Below, in pieces: positions 51,717-60,529 of a stretch of 64,000 nt of DNA. The DNA is taken from contig NZ_LMSD01000019.1 of assembly GCF_001428045.1 (NCBI RefSeq), positions 1 to 64,000 on the forward strand, read 5' to 3'. A program made the translations under genes and the position numbers. This DNA comes from Paenibacillus sp. Soil750 (GTDB lineage Bacteria > Bacillota > Bacilli > Paenibacillales > NBRC-103111). The notes beneath the pieces are model-generated. The model searched no databases and was not told the DNA's origin. It saw nothing but the letters and a program-made list of their open reading frames with translations. Position 1 is the stretch's first letter. Each line of letters starts with the position of its first letter.

Positions 51717-53363
51717 ATGACAAAGTTTAAGATGATCATGCCTTTATCTATGTCCATGCTGCTTGCGGCTACCGTATTAAGCGGATGCTCGCAACAAGAT
51801 CAGCCAGCAGCAACTACAACAGCAACAGCCAGCAGCCAAGCCAAAGATCAAAAAGCGAGTGAACCTGTTCCGATTCGTTGGGTTCGCGCTGCCAATGAGC
51901 AAGATCCACAAAAGGACCGCATCCTTCTTGAACTTCAGAAAAGAACGAATACAAAGATTGAAATTGTAAGTATTCCAAGTGATCAATTTGCTAACAAGCT
52001 TAACCTCATGATGGCATCGGGAGAAAGCTTTGACCTAGCTACTGTTGACCCTGGTAAGACGTTAAATGAATGGGCGAAGAACGATCTTATCATTCCCTAT
52101 GATGAGTACTTAAAAAGCGGCAAATACCCAAATATCAACGCTATTGTAAATTCTGAGGTTTATAAAGGTTTTAAAATAGATGGCAAATCTTACTTCAAAC
52201 CGCTTGGGCTTGCTCCTATGCAGTGGGGCTGGATTATTCGTACCGATTGGTTAGAAAATTTGGGATTAAGCATGCCTACGACACTCGATGAATTCTATAA
52301 CGTAGCCAAAGCATTCAAGGAAAAAGATCCCGATAAGAATGGAAAAAATGATACCTATGGTGTTTATACAAGGGCTAGTGGAATGTCCGATCCTTCCATT
52401 ACGCAACTTGCGCAGTATATTTCCAAATCGTTTGCTGTAGCAGGTAGGACAGACAATTGGGTGAACCAGAAAGATGGAAGCATCACCAGATATGAAGTTT
52501 CACCTCAAGCCAAAGATGCAGCTGCTTTTTATAGAAAACTTTTAAAAGAAGAATTGATTAATAAAGATTGGCTCAGCTTAAAGCCAGATGGTGCCCAAGG
52601 ACCTGAATCGGATGATTTTGGCGCAGGCAAATACGGGATGGCAGCTACAACGAAGCCGGACTTATTCTTAGAAAAGGCGAAGGCCGTTAATCCGAACGCT
52701 AAAATCGCTTATCTTCCACCACTTAAAGGTGGGGATGGTGTACCAGCGAACTTAGGGCACTCCGGTGGTTTCTGGAGAGGGAATGTCATTCCAAAAACGT
52801 CCAAACACCCAGAAAAGGCTATGGAGCTTATGGAATATACCCTAACGCAAGAAGGTAGAGAGCTAACCGAGTTCGGAATTAAGGGAATTCACTTCACAGA
52901 TGTGAAAGAAGTAAACGGCAGTAGAGTGTATACCATTAATAAGGCTGAGGCTGATAAAGACTGGGATACTAAAAAGAATGGTTATCTGTACCCATTAGCT
53001 TGGGGCGCAATGAACTATTTTGAATATGCTTACATTCCGATCAAGGAAAAAAATTATAATTATGACGAAGCATTTAAGAGCTTACAACCATGGATTACGA
53101 ACGAAATGGCAGAAGGCAAATTTCCAGATTGGTTCGCTACCAACGCTAAGTATGCAATGGCTCCCCCTTTAATGAACGTTTTTGATGACAAAATGCTAGG
53201 AGATCAAACAAAGCTGAGATCGACCTTTGGAGAAGGCTGGTTGAAAGCGATCATGGGCGATAACTTTGACGCTGCATGGGACGAACTTCAGAAGAAGTGG
53301 CTGGCAGCAGGCGGTCAAGAAGTGATTACCTACGGACAAGAGTTTTACAAGAAAAATAAATAA
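51717..53363 (+). CDS. extracellular solute-binding lipoprotein (LplA-type)
   Basis: A 548-residue lipoprotein with lipobox LSGC (Cys about residue 23), a short Ala/Thr/Gln linker and a large family 1 solute-binding fold (about 50-548). It includes WIIRTDWLENLGLSMPTTLDEF and DKNGKNDTYGVYT, typical of LplA-like proteins. GGGAGAGG precedes the ATG. It would deliver oligosaccharides to the two preceding permeases. Placement between two sialidases suggests sialoglycan-derived ligands. Confidence 0.92.
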   Translation: MTKFKMIMPLSMSMLLAATVLSGCSQQDQPAATTTATASSQAKDQKASEPVPIRWVRAANEQDPQKDRILLELQKRTNTKIEIVSIPSDQFANKLNLMMASGESFDLATVDPGKTLNEWAKNDLIIPYDEYLKSGKYPNINAIVNSEVYKGFKIDGKSYFKPLGLAPMQWGWIIRTDWLENLGLSMPTTLDEFYNVAKAFKEKDPDKNGKNDTYGVYTRASGMSDPSITQLAQYISKSFAVAGRTDNWVNQKDGSITRYEVSPQAKDAAAFYRKLLKEELINKDWLSLKPDGAQGPESDDFGAGKYGMAATTKPDLFLEKAKAVNPNAKIAYLPPLKGGDGVPANLGHSGGFWRGNVIPKTSKHPEKAMELMEYTLTQEGRELTEFGIKGIHFTDVKEVNGSRVYTINKAEADKDWDTKKNGYLYPLAWGAMNYFEYAYIPIKEKNYNYDEAFKSLQPWITNEMAEGKFPDWFATNAKYAMAPPLMNVFDDKMLGDQTKLRSTFGEGWLKAIMGDNFDAAWDELQKKWLAAGGQEVITYGQEFYKKNK

Positions 53364-53370
53364 GTTTTCA

Positions 53371-53404
53371 TAGAAGCGGCCAGATGCAAATTTGGTTGCT
53401 TCTA
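53371..53404 (+). terminator. hairpin after the solute-binding gene
   Basis: TAGAAGC and GCTTCTA pair, extended by GGCC against GGTT with wobbles; the T tract is weak. It may only attenuate read-through into the second sialidase. Confidence 0.45.
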
Positions 53405-53479
53405 CTTGACCATTTATGCGTTGAAGCGTTCGCAATTGAGGGGGAAAACCATGTATAGGCAAGGAGGATTGTTAGCCAT

Positions 53480-54568
53480 ATGAAGAATTCTGTTATTGCA
53501 CCATTTTTTGATGAAACGATCCTGTTTGAAGCGACTGTCGACGGCTATGCCCAATACCGAATTCCAGGCATCATTGTTACCAGTAACGGTACCGTGATCT
53601 CTTATACGGAAGCAAGAAAGAAGACATCCGACTGGGCGATCATCGACATTTACATGAGAAGGAGTATGGACGGCGGAAACACATGGCAAGAAAGAGTCAT
53701 GCTGGTAGACGGCGTGGCGACCGGAAGTACGATTAACAATCCAGTTATGATCGCGGAAAAGGCTAGCGGCACCGTACATTTTCTATACTGCAAGGAATAT
53801 AATCAAGCATTCTATATGAAAAGCGTGGATCATGGTACGACGTGGTCATCTCCTGTGGAAATCACATCGGTATTCGATGCGTTCAAATCCGAGTATGCTT
53901 GGACGGTCATCGCAACAGGGCCAGGACATGGCATTGGGCTGGGCAATGGCAGGCTGCTCGTACCTGTTTGGCTTTCCTTGCATACTTCCCATGCACCAGC
54001 GGTCGTTTCCACCATATATAGTGAGGATGGCGGAGCATCATGGCAGCGGGGAGAAATCGTCTGGGACACACCGGATATTCCGAGTCCTAACGAAACCACA
54101 GCGGTACAGTTGTATGACGGTTCTGTCATGCTCAATATGAGAAATGATTCAGGTTCCATGATGCGCTCGGTATCAACCAGTCCGAATGGATTCAGTGGAT
54201 GGACGGCGCCGACGCTAGTCTCACATTTGCCAGATCCCAAAGTATTCGGCAGCTTGGTACGGTTTACGGATCAGAGCGAGTATTATAGCAACAGGCTGTT
54301 GTTCTCAAATGCAAATAATCCAGCTGGCAGATCTAATGTATCTGTGAAGATGTCCATGGATGAGGGGAATTCCTGGACCTATGCCAAAGTCATTGCTCCT
54401 GAAGGATCCGCTTATTCGGATCTTGCTGTCAGTCCCGATAAGCGAACCATCTATTGTTATTATGAGAAATGGCACGGCGAGCTCAAATATCACTACATGG
54501 TATTGGCGAGATTTAACTTGGAATGGTTGACTGATGGGGAGCAAGCTCTTGATCCGTTAACGGGTTAG
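53480..54568 (+). CDS. cytoplasmic sialidase (no signal peptide)
   Basis: A 362-residue single-domain sialidase, closely similar to the catalytic part of the 974-residue enzyme. Shared blocks include YAQYRIPG, NNPVMIAEK, HFLYCKEYNQAFY, WDTPDIPSPNETT and LARFNLEWL. The RIP motif, DWAIIDIYMRR and the Asp boxes (SMDGGNTW, SEDGGASW, SMDEGNSW) are intact. It has no signal peptide or extra domains, so it should act inside the cell on imported sialosides, or leave by an unknown route. AAGGAGG precedes the ATG. It follows the transporter genes in the same orientation. Confidence 0.9.
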   Translation: MKNSVIAPFFDETILFEATVDGYAQYRIPGIIVTSNGTVISYTEARKKTSDWAIIDIYMRRSMDGGNTWQERVMLVDGVATGSTINNPVMIAEKASGTVHFLYCKEYNQAFYMKSVDHGTTWSSPVEITSVFDAFKSEYAWTVIATGPGHGIGLGNGRLLVPVWLSLHTSHAPAVVSTIYSEDGGASWQRGEIVWDTPDIPSPNETTAVQLYDGSVMLNMRNDSGSMMRSVSTSPNGFSGWTAPTLVSHLPDPKVFGSLVRFTDQSEYYSNRLLFSNANNPAGRSNVSVKMSMDEGNSWTYAKVIAPEGSAYSDLAVSPDKRTIYCYYEKWHGELKYHYMVLARFNLEWLTDGEQALDPLTG

Positions 54569-54695
54569 GAGGAAACATATCGGTGAGTGATGAAGGGTAG
54601 CTGATGAGTTTTATGGTGACCACCTCGGTTATCCGGACCAAAGTATAATTACACGGACGCTGCTAGTATAATTGGTAGTAGAGGGAGGGATTACC

Positions 54696-54878
54696 CTGTA
54701 CGAATACAAGTATGTCGAAACGTCACTAGGTGGATTTTTTAGCTCGGCGAAGCATCGCGAAACCATTGATGAGCATGCCCAAGAGGGATGGCGATTGGTG
54801 CAGGTACTGCCAACTAATTATAATGGTCATGGGAAGCCCATGGCCTATGAAATTATTTTTGAGCGGAAACTTGGATAA
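54696..54878 (+). CDS. DUF4177 small protein
   Basis: About 60 residues matching the DUF4177 pattern: LYEYKYVET...DEHAQEGWRLVQVLPTN, then YEIIFERKL. Its function is unknown. The best ribosome binding site, AGGGAGGG, is followed by ATT-ACC-CTG-TAC, so initiation would be at a CTG (54,696) or ATT; a TTG at 54,672 has no site. The unusual start codon may limit expression. A hairpin terminator follows directly. Confidence 0.65.
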   Translation: MYEYKYVETSLGGFFSSAKHRETIDEHAQEGWRLVQVLPTNYNGHGKPMAYEIIFERKLG

Positions 54879-54897
54879 TGCTCCGATTATCCGCAAT

Positions 54898-54926
54898 AAC
54901 CCCCTTCTCAAGACAAGGGGGTTTAT
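54898..54926 (+). terminator. hairpin terminator before the lut operon
   Basis: AACCCCCTT and AAGGGGGTT form a perfect 9-bp stem with an 8-nt loop and a short T tract. Confidence 0.7.
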
Positions 54927-54938
54927 GATACACTCAAC

Positions 54939-54949
54939 TTGTCTGACAA
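54939..54949. promoter_or_regulatory. FadR-type operator upstream of lutABC
   Basis: TTGTCTGACAA is a perfect palindrome and fits the FadR-subfamily consensus TNGTNNNACNA exactly. It lies 38 bp before lutA. The GntR/FadR-type regulator at 57,973 is the likely ligand, with lactate as the expected inducer. Confidence 0.6.
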
Positions 54950-54986
54950 CCTGATAAGTTAACGAAAGAAAGCGGGGCTTCTCCTT

Positions 54987-55715
54987 ATGAAGGTTTCCTT
55001 ATTTATTACGTGTTTAAGTGATGCACTATATCCGAAAGTTGGCGAAGCAATTGCACGTCTGCTTGGGCATTATGGCGTCCTGTTAGAATTGCCGACGGTG
55101 CAAACGTGCTGCGGCCAGCCTGCCTATAACAGCGGCTACTGGGATGAGGCGCGAGCAACAGCGAAGACGATTCTTACCGCATTTGATGATAGTGACTTTG
55201 TGATTTCCCCATCGGGCTCATGCACGTATATGATTCATCACTATCCGAATTTATTTAAGGATGAACCGGAGTGGTTGGAGAAAGCCACGCAGCTTCAGAA
55301 CAAAACGTATGAATTTACACAGTTCCTCGTCAATGTCCTAAATATCGAAGACTTGGGTGCTGTGTTCCCACATAAAGTTACGTATCACCCGTCCTGTCAC
55401 GGAAGCAGGTTGCTCGGCGTGAAGTCAGAGCCACTCGCACTCCTCCAAGGCGTCAAAGATCTGGAGCTAGTGCCGCTTCCTTTTGCAGAAGATTGCTGTG
55501 GATTCGGTGGAACCTTTGCAGTGAAGATGGCGGATATTTCTGGTGCGATGGTGCAGGAGAAGGTCGATCATGTGAAGGAAACCGAGGCTGAGGTGCTGGT
55601 CGGTCTGGATTTGGCTTGTTTGATGAATATTGCGGGCAATTTGCGCTATCGGAATGAGCCGGTGAGGGTGATGCATCTGGCTGAGCTGCTATATGAAGGG
55701 GTGAAGCGAGCATGA
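54987..55715 (+). CDS. lutA: lactate utilization protein A (Fe-S oxidoreductase subunit)
   Basis: A 242-residue CCG-domain protein with two cysteine-rich motifs (LPTVQTCCGQPAYNSGYW and FAEDCCGFGGTFAVK) typical of LutA/GlpC-type proteins. LutABC oxidises L-lactate to pyruvate in many Bacilli and feeds electrons to the respiratory chain. The start follows a weak GCGGGG site. Its last four bases overlap lutB (ATGA). A FadR-type operator lies upstream. Confidence 0.95.
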   Translation: MKVSLFITCLSDALYPKVGEAIARLLGHYGVLLELPTVQTCCGQPAYNSGYWDEARATAKTILTAFDDSDFVISPSGSCTYMIHHYPNLFKDEPEWLEKATQLQNKTYEFTQFLVNVLNIEDLGAVFPHKVTYHPSCHGSRLLGVKSEPLALLQGVKDLELVPLPFAEDCCGFGGTFAVKMADISGAMVQEKVDHVKETEAEVLVGLDLACLMNIAGNLRYRNEPVRVMHLAELLYEGVKRA

Positions 55716-57226
55716 GTCACACGACGAGTAAGTCAACAGTTAAGGAGCGGGCAGACCTCGCGCTGAACGACGAGTTTCTGCGCAAAGCGGTGAAGTTTAC
55801 GACAGAACGGCTTCGCGGCGGTAAACTGAAAGCAGCAGCTGATCACGGCAATTGGGACGATTGGCGCGAGCGCGGCAGACAGATTCGTTTGCACACGATC
55901 GCACATTTGGACTATTACTTAACGACGTTTGCGAACAATGCGAGAGCAAACGGGGTTCATGTGCATTTTGCCGATACGGATGTCGAGGCTGTTCAAATTT
56001 CCTTGGAAATCGCGGCTGCCAAACAAGCCAAAACTGTCGTTAAATCCAAGTCGATGGTGACGGAGGAGCTGCATTTGAACAAGGCGCTGGCTTCCATTGG
56101 CGTTGAAGCGATTGAGACGGATCTAGGCGAGTACATCATTCAACTGGCGGACGAAACACCGTCCCATATCATTATTCCAGCGATTCATAAAAATAGATAT
56201 CAAATCGCCGACCTGCTCTCCAAAGATGCTGGGGAGACGTTGGCTCCCGACACGACGATTCTGGCTGGCTACGTTCGCAAGAAATTAAGAGAGAAATTCC
56301 TTGAAGCGGATATCGGGATGACGGGTTGTAATTTTGCCATTGCGGAGAGCGGATCGATGGTCTTGTTCGAAAATGAAGGCAACGCCCGCATGGTTACAAC
56401 GGTGCCCAAGACGCAAATCACGCTCATGGGGATGGAGCGTATTATCCCGACGTGGGCGGATCTTGAGGTCATGGCGACCTTGCTTCCACGTTCAGCAACA
56501 GGGCAAAAGCTAACCGTCTACATGTCCGGCATCACTGGTCCGAGAAGAGATGTAGATGCGGATGGGCCGGAAGAGATGCATATCATCATCGTCGACAATG
56601 GACGCTCGCAGCAACTCGGTGATCCTGAGTTCCAAGAGCTGCTTAACTGCATCCGCTGCGGTGCTTGTCTGAACGCCTGCCCGGTGTACCGCCATATTGG
56701 CGGCCATGCCTACGGCGGTACGTACAGCGGCCCGATCGGCGCGGTGCTTACGCCAGCTCTCAAGAAAAACGTGGCGGAATGGGACGACATCGCCAATGCT
56801 TCAAGTCTTTGCGGCGCCTGTTATGAGGCATGCCCAGTGAAGATCCCACTGCACGACATGCTCGTGTCGCTGCGCCGCCGTAAGGTCGAAAGCGGCCATG
56901 GCGATAAGATCGAGGCCGCAGGTATGAAGGGATTTGCTGCGTTGATGGGGAATTCGAAGCGTTTCAACGCCGTGCTCAAGCTGGGCAGAATTGGTCAAAA
57001 GCTCGTTGTTCGTGACGGCGGCATCCGCCTGAAGGTAGGACCGCTCAAAGGGTGGAACTCCTACCGCGTGACGCCAAGCCTGCCGAAGGCATCCTTCCGA
57101 GATGGCTGGAAAACACTCGAGCAAGAAATTCGCCATGGTCTTACAGAGGCTGATCCTGCGATTCAAGCAAGATTAGCAGAAGCACTGGCTGCACGAGGCA
57201 AAAAGGGAGGACATCATCATGGCTAA
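55712..57226 (+). CDS. lutB: lactate utilization protein B (Fe-S/LUD-domain subunit)
   Basis: A 504-residue LutB. The N-terminal LUD domain (about 60-290, with GMTGCNFAIAESGSMVL) is followed by two [4Fe-4S] motifs (CIRCGACLNACPVYRHIGG at about 315 and CGACYEACPVKIPLH at about 365) and a C-terminal extension. It forms the electron-transfer core of the LutABC complex. The ATG overlaps lutA and the 3' end overlaps lutC by 8 bp, so the three are translationally coupled. Confidence 0.96.
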   Translation: MSHTTSKSTVKERADLALNDEFLRKAVKFTTERLRGGKLKAAADHGNWDDWRERGRQIRLHTIAHLDYYLTTFANNARANGVHVHFADTDVEAVQISLEIAAAKQAKTVVKSKSMVTEELHLNKALASIGVEAIETDLGEYIIQLADETPSHIIIPAIHKNRYQIADLLSKDAGETLAPDTTILAGYVRKKLREKFLEADIGMTGCNFAIAESGSMVLFENEGNARMVTTVPKTQITLMGMERIIPTWADLEVMATLLPRSATGQKLTVYMSGITGPRRDVDADGPEEMHIIIVDNGRSQQLGDPEFQELLNCIRCGACLNACPVYRHIGGHAYGGTYSGPIGAVLTPALKKNVAEWDDIANASSLCGACYEACPVKIPLHDMLVSLRRRKVESGHGDKIEAAGMKGFAALMGNSKRFNAVLKLGRIGQKLVVRDGGIRLKVGPLKGWNSYRVTPSLPKASFRDGWKTLEQEIRHGLTEADPAIQARLAEALAARGKKGGHHHG

Positions 57227-57959
57227 ACGCGACATAACGCCAGAGTGGCAGGAGAAATTAACGAAGCTAGACCAGCAATCGCTGGTTGAGCAGGAGCGTT
57301 TCATCCAGGGCATCGCCCAGAAGTTAGGGCGCGCTCGTGTGATCGAGAAGCCGGCTCACCCTTTCCAAGGGGCTTCGGATAGCTGGAAAGCATTCAACTG
57401 GTCTCCAGAAGAACGCATCGAGAACTTCACGGCGAACTTCCATGCCGCAGGCGGGCACGTCGTCCGTGTACCTTCGATGGAAGCGGCGAAGGCAACCATC
57501 CAAGAACTCGTGGGCATGTTAAGTGTTAAACGAGTTATCCATCAGGATCAAGCGGAATTACATGCGTTGGAACTAGAAGAAGCTCTTCCAGACGTAGACC
57601 TCTCGATCTGGAACACCGATGAGGATACGAACTGGAAGGCCAGCGCAGCGAATGCTGATCTGGGGATTGTCCTAGCCGATCATGCGGCGGCTTACACAGG
57701 CTCGCTAACTGTGTTATCATCGAAAGAAAAGGGCCGATCGGTGAGCTTGCTCCCTACAGCATTAGTCGTCCTGTTGCCGGTTGAACGATTGCGAACGAGA
57801 CTAGGCGAGATTCTCGCCCCACTCGATCAGATAGCAAGGAAAGATCTGCCTGCCGGCATTCACTTCATCTCGGGTCCGAGCCGCTCGGCGGATATTGAGA
57901 ACGATTTGACAATCGGTGTTCACGGTCCAGGGATTGTGCACGTGCTACTTATCGGATAG
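57219..57959 (+). CDS. lutC: lactate utilization protein C
   Basis: A 246-residue LUD-domain protein. The C-terminal part has DLGIVLADHAAAYTGSLTV, and HFISGPSRSADIENDLTIG (then GVHGPG) is the family end motif. It completes the lactate oxidase complex. GGGAGG precedes the ATG inside the lutB 3' end. The regulator gene follows 13 bp later. Confidence 0.95.
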   Translation: MAKRDITPEWQEKLTKLDQQSLVEQERFIQGIAQKLGRARVIEKPAHPFQGASDSWKAFNWSPEERIENFTANFHAAGGHVVRVPSMEAAKATIQELVGMLSVKRVIHQDQAELHALELEEALPDVDLSIWNTDEDTNWKASAANADLGIVLADHAAAYTGSLTVLSSKEKGRSVSLLPTALVVLLPVERLRTRLGEILAPLDQIARKDLPAGIHFISGPSRSADIENDLTIGVHGPGIVHVLLIG

Positions 57960-57972
57960 AAGAGGTATTCCT

Positions 57973-58680
57973 ATGGAAGTTACGAAGCTGCAGAAACAGA
58001 ATCATTATGATGAGATCGCTCAGCAGATCAAAGAGATGATCATTCAGGGTCAGTTGAAGATGGGCGACAAGCTTCCTTCTACCAAAGAGCTGTCCGAGCG
58101 CTTCGGCGTCGGTCGTTCCACGATGCGTGAGGCTCTCAGCGCCTTAAAGGCGATGGGCCTCATCGAGATTCGGCAAGGCGGTGCTTGCCGTGTCATCCGG
58201 CAGACGCCAGCGGAGGTTTCTTTGCCCGAGTGGACATCGCTTCGGATGAATCGCACGACGCTCCTGGAGCTCATGGAAGTGCGGCAATCACTGGAGATTT
58301 CAATCGCTGCTATAGCTGCGCGGAAACGAACGACAGAAGACTTAGCGCAGTTGCAGCGCATCATGCAAGACATGGGGAGCTCCGTAGGTAATGATGCGGA
58401 GGGGGAAAGAACGGATCTCGGATTCCATCAGTTGCTCGTTCAAGCGACGCATAATAGCATTATGGAGCAAACCTTCGACTCGATCCGCAACGCGATGGAA
58501 ATGATGATTCGCGATATCCGACGCGCAGAGCTCTACGCGAATCAGGAAGTGGCTGTTCAGCTTTTGAAGGAACATAAAGTGATTCATGAAGCGATCCTCA
58601 GCGGAGATCCGGTGCTGGCATCTCAAGCGATGCGTGTTCATCTGGAGCATGTTGAAAGTATTTTAATCAAATATATTTGA
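57973..58680 (+). CDS. lutR: FadR-subfamily GntR regulator, probable lactate-responsive LutR
   Basis: A 235-residue regulator. The winged helix-turn-helix (about 10-75; GDKLPSTKELSERFGVGRST and MREALSALKAMGLIEIRQGG) is joined to an all-helical FadR-type effector domain (about 90-230), which usually holds a metal and a carboxylate ligand. AGAGG precedes the ATG at 57,973; the earlier in-frame start lies inside lutC. It is the last gene of the lut unit and ends at a terminator. It most likely represses lutABC through the site at 54,939. Confidence 0.88.
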   Translation: MEVTKLQKQNHYDEIAQQIKEMIIQGQLKMGDKLPSTKELSERFGVGRSTMREALSALKAMGLIEIRQGGACRVIRQTPAEVSLPEWTSLRMNRTTLLELMEVRQSLEISIAAIAARKRTTEDLAQLQRIMQDMGSSVGNDAEGERTDLGFHQLLVQATHNSIMEQTFDSIRNAMEMMIRDIRRAELYANQEVAVQLLKEHKVIHEAILSGDPVLASQAMRVHLEHVESILIKYI

Positions 58681-58685
58681 ATAGC

Positions 58686-58736
58686 CAGAGGGGCTTTCCA
58701 CAACTCGATGAGGTGAGGGGGAAGGCCTCTTTTTTG
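58686..58736 (+). terminator. intrinsic terminator after the lut operon
   Basis: AGAGGGGCTTTCC folds onto GGGAAGGCCTCT, followed by six T. Confidence 0.8.
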
Positions 58737-58750
58737 ATATATGAGGGTAC

Positions 58751-59410
58751 TTGCAGGTGCTATAGTCGATGAAACCGACTAACTCGGAAGAAACAGAGGC
58801 CCTGCAGGTAGAATTAGTCGATGAGACCGACTAACTCGGAAGAAACAGAGGCCCTGTAGGTGGAATTAGTCGATAAAACCGACTAACTCGGAAGAAACAG
58901 AGGCCCTGCAGGTGGAATTAGTCGATGAAACCGACTAACTCGGAAGAAACAGAGGCCCAGCAGGTGGAATTAGTCGATGAAACCGACTAACTCGGAAGAA
59001 ACAGAGGCCCTGCAGGTAGAATTAGTCGATGAGACCGACTAACTCGGAAGAAACAGAGGCCCTGCAGGTGGAATTAGTCGATGAAACCGACTAACTCGGA
59101 AGAAACAGAGGGCCTGTAGGTGGAATTAGTCGATAAAACCGACTAACTCGGAAGAAACAGAGGCCCTGCAGGTGGAATTAGTCGATGAAACCGACTAACT
59201 CGGAAGAAACAGAGGCCCAGCAGGTGGAATTAGTCGATGAAACCGACTAACTCGGGAGAAACAGAGGCCCTGCAGGTGAGTTAGTCGATAAAACCGACTA
59301 ACTCGGAAGAAACAGAGGCCCTGCAGGTGGAATTAGTCGATGAAACCGACTAACTCGGAAGAAACAGAGGCCCTGCAGGTGAGTTAGTCTGTGAAACCGA
59401 CTAACTCCAG
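58751..59410. repeat. thirteen tandem copies of a 52-bp hairpin-forming repeat
   Basis: Units of 52 bp (two of 50 bp) share AACTCGGAAGAAACAGAGGC, then CCTGCAGG, then a palindrome TTAGTCG-ATGAAAC-CGACTAA. Variants differ in the loop (ATGAAAC, ATGAGAC, ATAAAAC) and in the CTGCAGG/CTGTAGG/CAGCAGG part. The order of variants repeats, so a multi-unit block was duplicated. Two units have the longer arms GAGTTAGTCG/CGACTAACTC or close to it. No ORF or unique spacers are present. Confidence 0.92.
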
Positions 59411-59449
59411 GCGAGGGGCAAGCAGGCTCGAAGGTGGCATACCACTCTT

Positions 59450-60529
59450 TTAATGCACCAATCCCGTACTCTCGATTTTCACATGCGTTTCCACTTCGAA
59501 TTTAAGCTCTGGATAAACAGACTGCCAATACTCCCAATCCTTCTCTTTGCCAAAATACTGCCCCAAATAATGTAGGCCAAAACCATACGGATCAACCTCC
59601 GCATCCCTGATTTTGTAGAGGAGAGCCTCTACGGACTGGTTGACCTGCTGTTCAAGCTGCGGCTGAACCTTGTGAATGTCCAAACCTAAAGTGCCTTGCT
59701 CTATAATGCCTGTCAGATTGAGTTTCAGTTTGACAACAGGCGTAGCTTCTTTGGAAATCGAAATATGCTTCTTTACACGCGCTACATAAAAGCTTAGCGG
59801 TTCCCCATTATATGTGATCGTAATCCCCGACTTGCTGAATGCATTCGCACTCATATTATAAAGCTGAGTCTCCTGTGGGTTGAGGACGATAGACTGTTTG
59901 GTTTTATTTAGCAAAGCAAGATGCTCAACGACATAAGAATCACCATCAAATCTAATAATCGGAAAATAGGGATCTAACCCTTTTTCTTTGAAACGTCGGA
60001 AGGTGTCAAATAAAAGCTCTGTTACTGTGTAAGGAGACACCGTTCCCTCTTTCCCAAAAGTAAGGAAAAAGGAATTACCGGAAAGTCTCTCTGTAGTTGG
60101 GTTCGATTCAAGAAGCTTTCGCGCATTAGGTTCGGCAACGGCAGTATAAGAAATGAGTTGAATGTCGCGTCTTCGAGAAAGCCAATTCAATGGTTCTTCT
60201 AAGGACTCCTTCGTTAAACTAGCGCCAAATAGAAACATCCGGCAATGACCGAAATCAAGCTCTTTATCGACATGAGCTTTAAGATTTCTGACGGCTTCCG
60301 CAATGCTCTTGGCTTCTTGATATTCGATCTGGCTCTCTGCCAGCCCCTCGCCAACTTTAGAAGCGGGAATGGCAAGCCGCAAAGTGACGAGATAAGGTTT
60401 ATCCTCTTTGCCTGTCCAATCGACACCCATGGCGACGACAAAGAAACGCTTGTCGATATCTTTAAAGCTGCAACCGCCAAGACATGTACAGATAAGTAGA
60501 AGGGAAATACAGGTGAGAAATGTTTTCAT
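59450..60529 (-). CDS. gerC: Ger(x)C family spore germination lipoprotein
   Basis: A 359-residue lipoprotein with lipobox LGGC (Cys about residue 20), followed by the GerC N-terminal segment KDIDKRFFVVAMGVDW and a C-terminal GerAC domain. It is the C subunit of a nutrient germinant receptor, anchored on the outer face of the spore inner membrane. The start at 60,529 overlaps the stop of gerB (ATGA); the frame is open ten codons earlier without a site. It is the last gene of a gerA-gerB-gerC operon. Close paralogues are usual, so the specific receptor cannot be named. Confidence 0.92.
   Translation of the reverse strand: MKTFLTCISLLLICTCLGGCSFKDIDKRFFVVAMGVDWTGKEDKPYLVTLRLAIPASKVGEGLAESQIEYQEAKSIAEAVRNLKAHVDKELDFGHCRMFLFGASLTKESLEEPLNWLSRRRDIQLISYTAVAEPNARKLLESNPTTERLSGNSFFLTFGKEGTVSPYTVTELLFDTFRRFKEKGLDPYFPIIRFDGDSYVVEHLALLNKTKQSIVLNPQETQLYNMSANAFSKSGITITYNGEPLSFYVARVKKHISISKEATPVVKLKLNLTGIIEQGTLGLDIHKVQPQLEQQVNQSVEALLYKIRDAEVDPYGFGLHYLGQYFGKEKDWEYWQSVYPELKFEVETHVKIESTGLVH

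Noticed and set aside
58751..59410. CRISPR array
   Set aside because: The repeats are directly adjacent 52-bp units with no unique spacers of constant length, and no cas genes are in the window.
58751..59410. Plasmid or phage iteron-type replication origin
   Set aside because: No rep, dnaA-box cluster or partition gene is nearby; the flanks are ordinary chromosomal operons.
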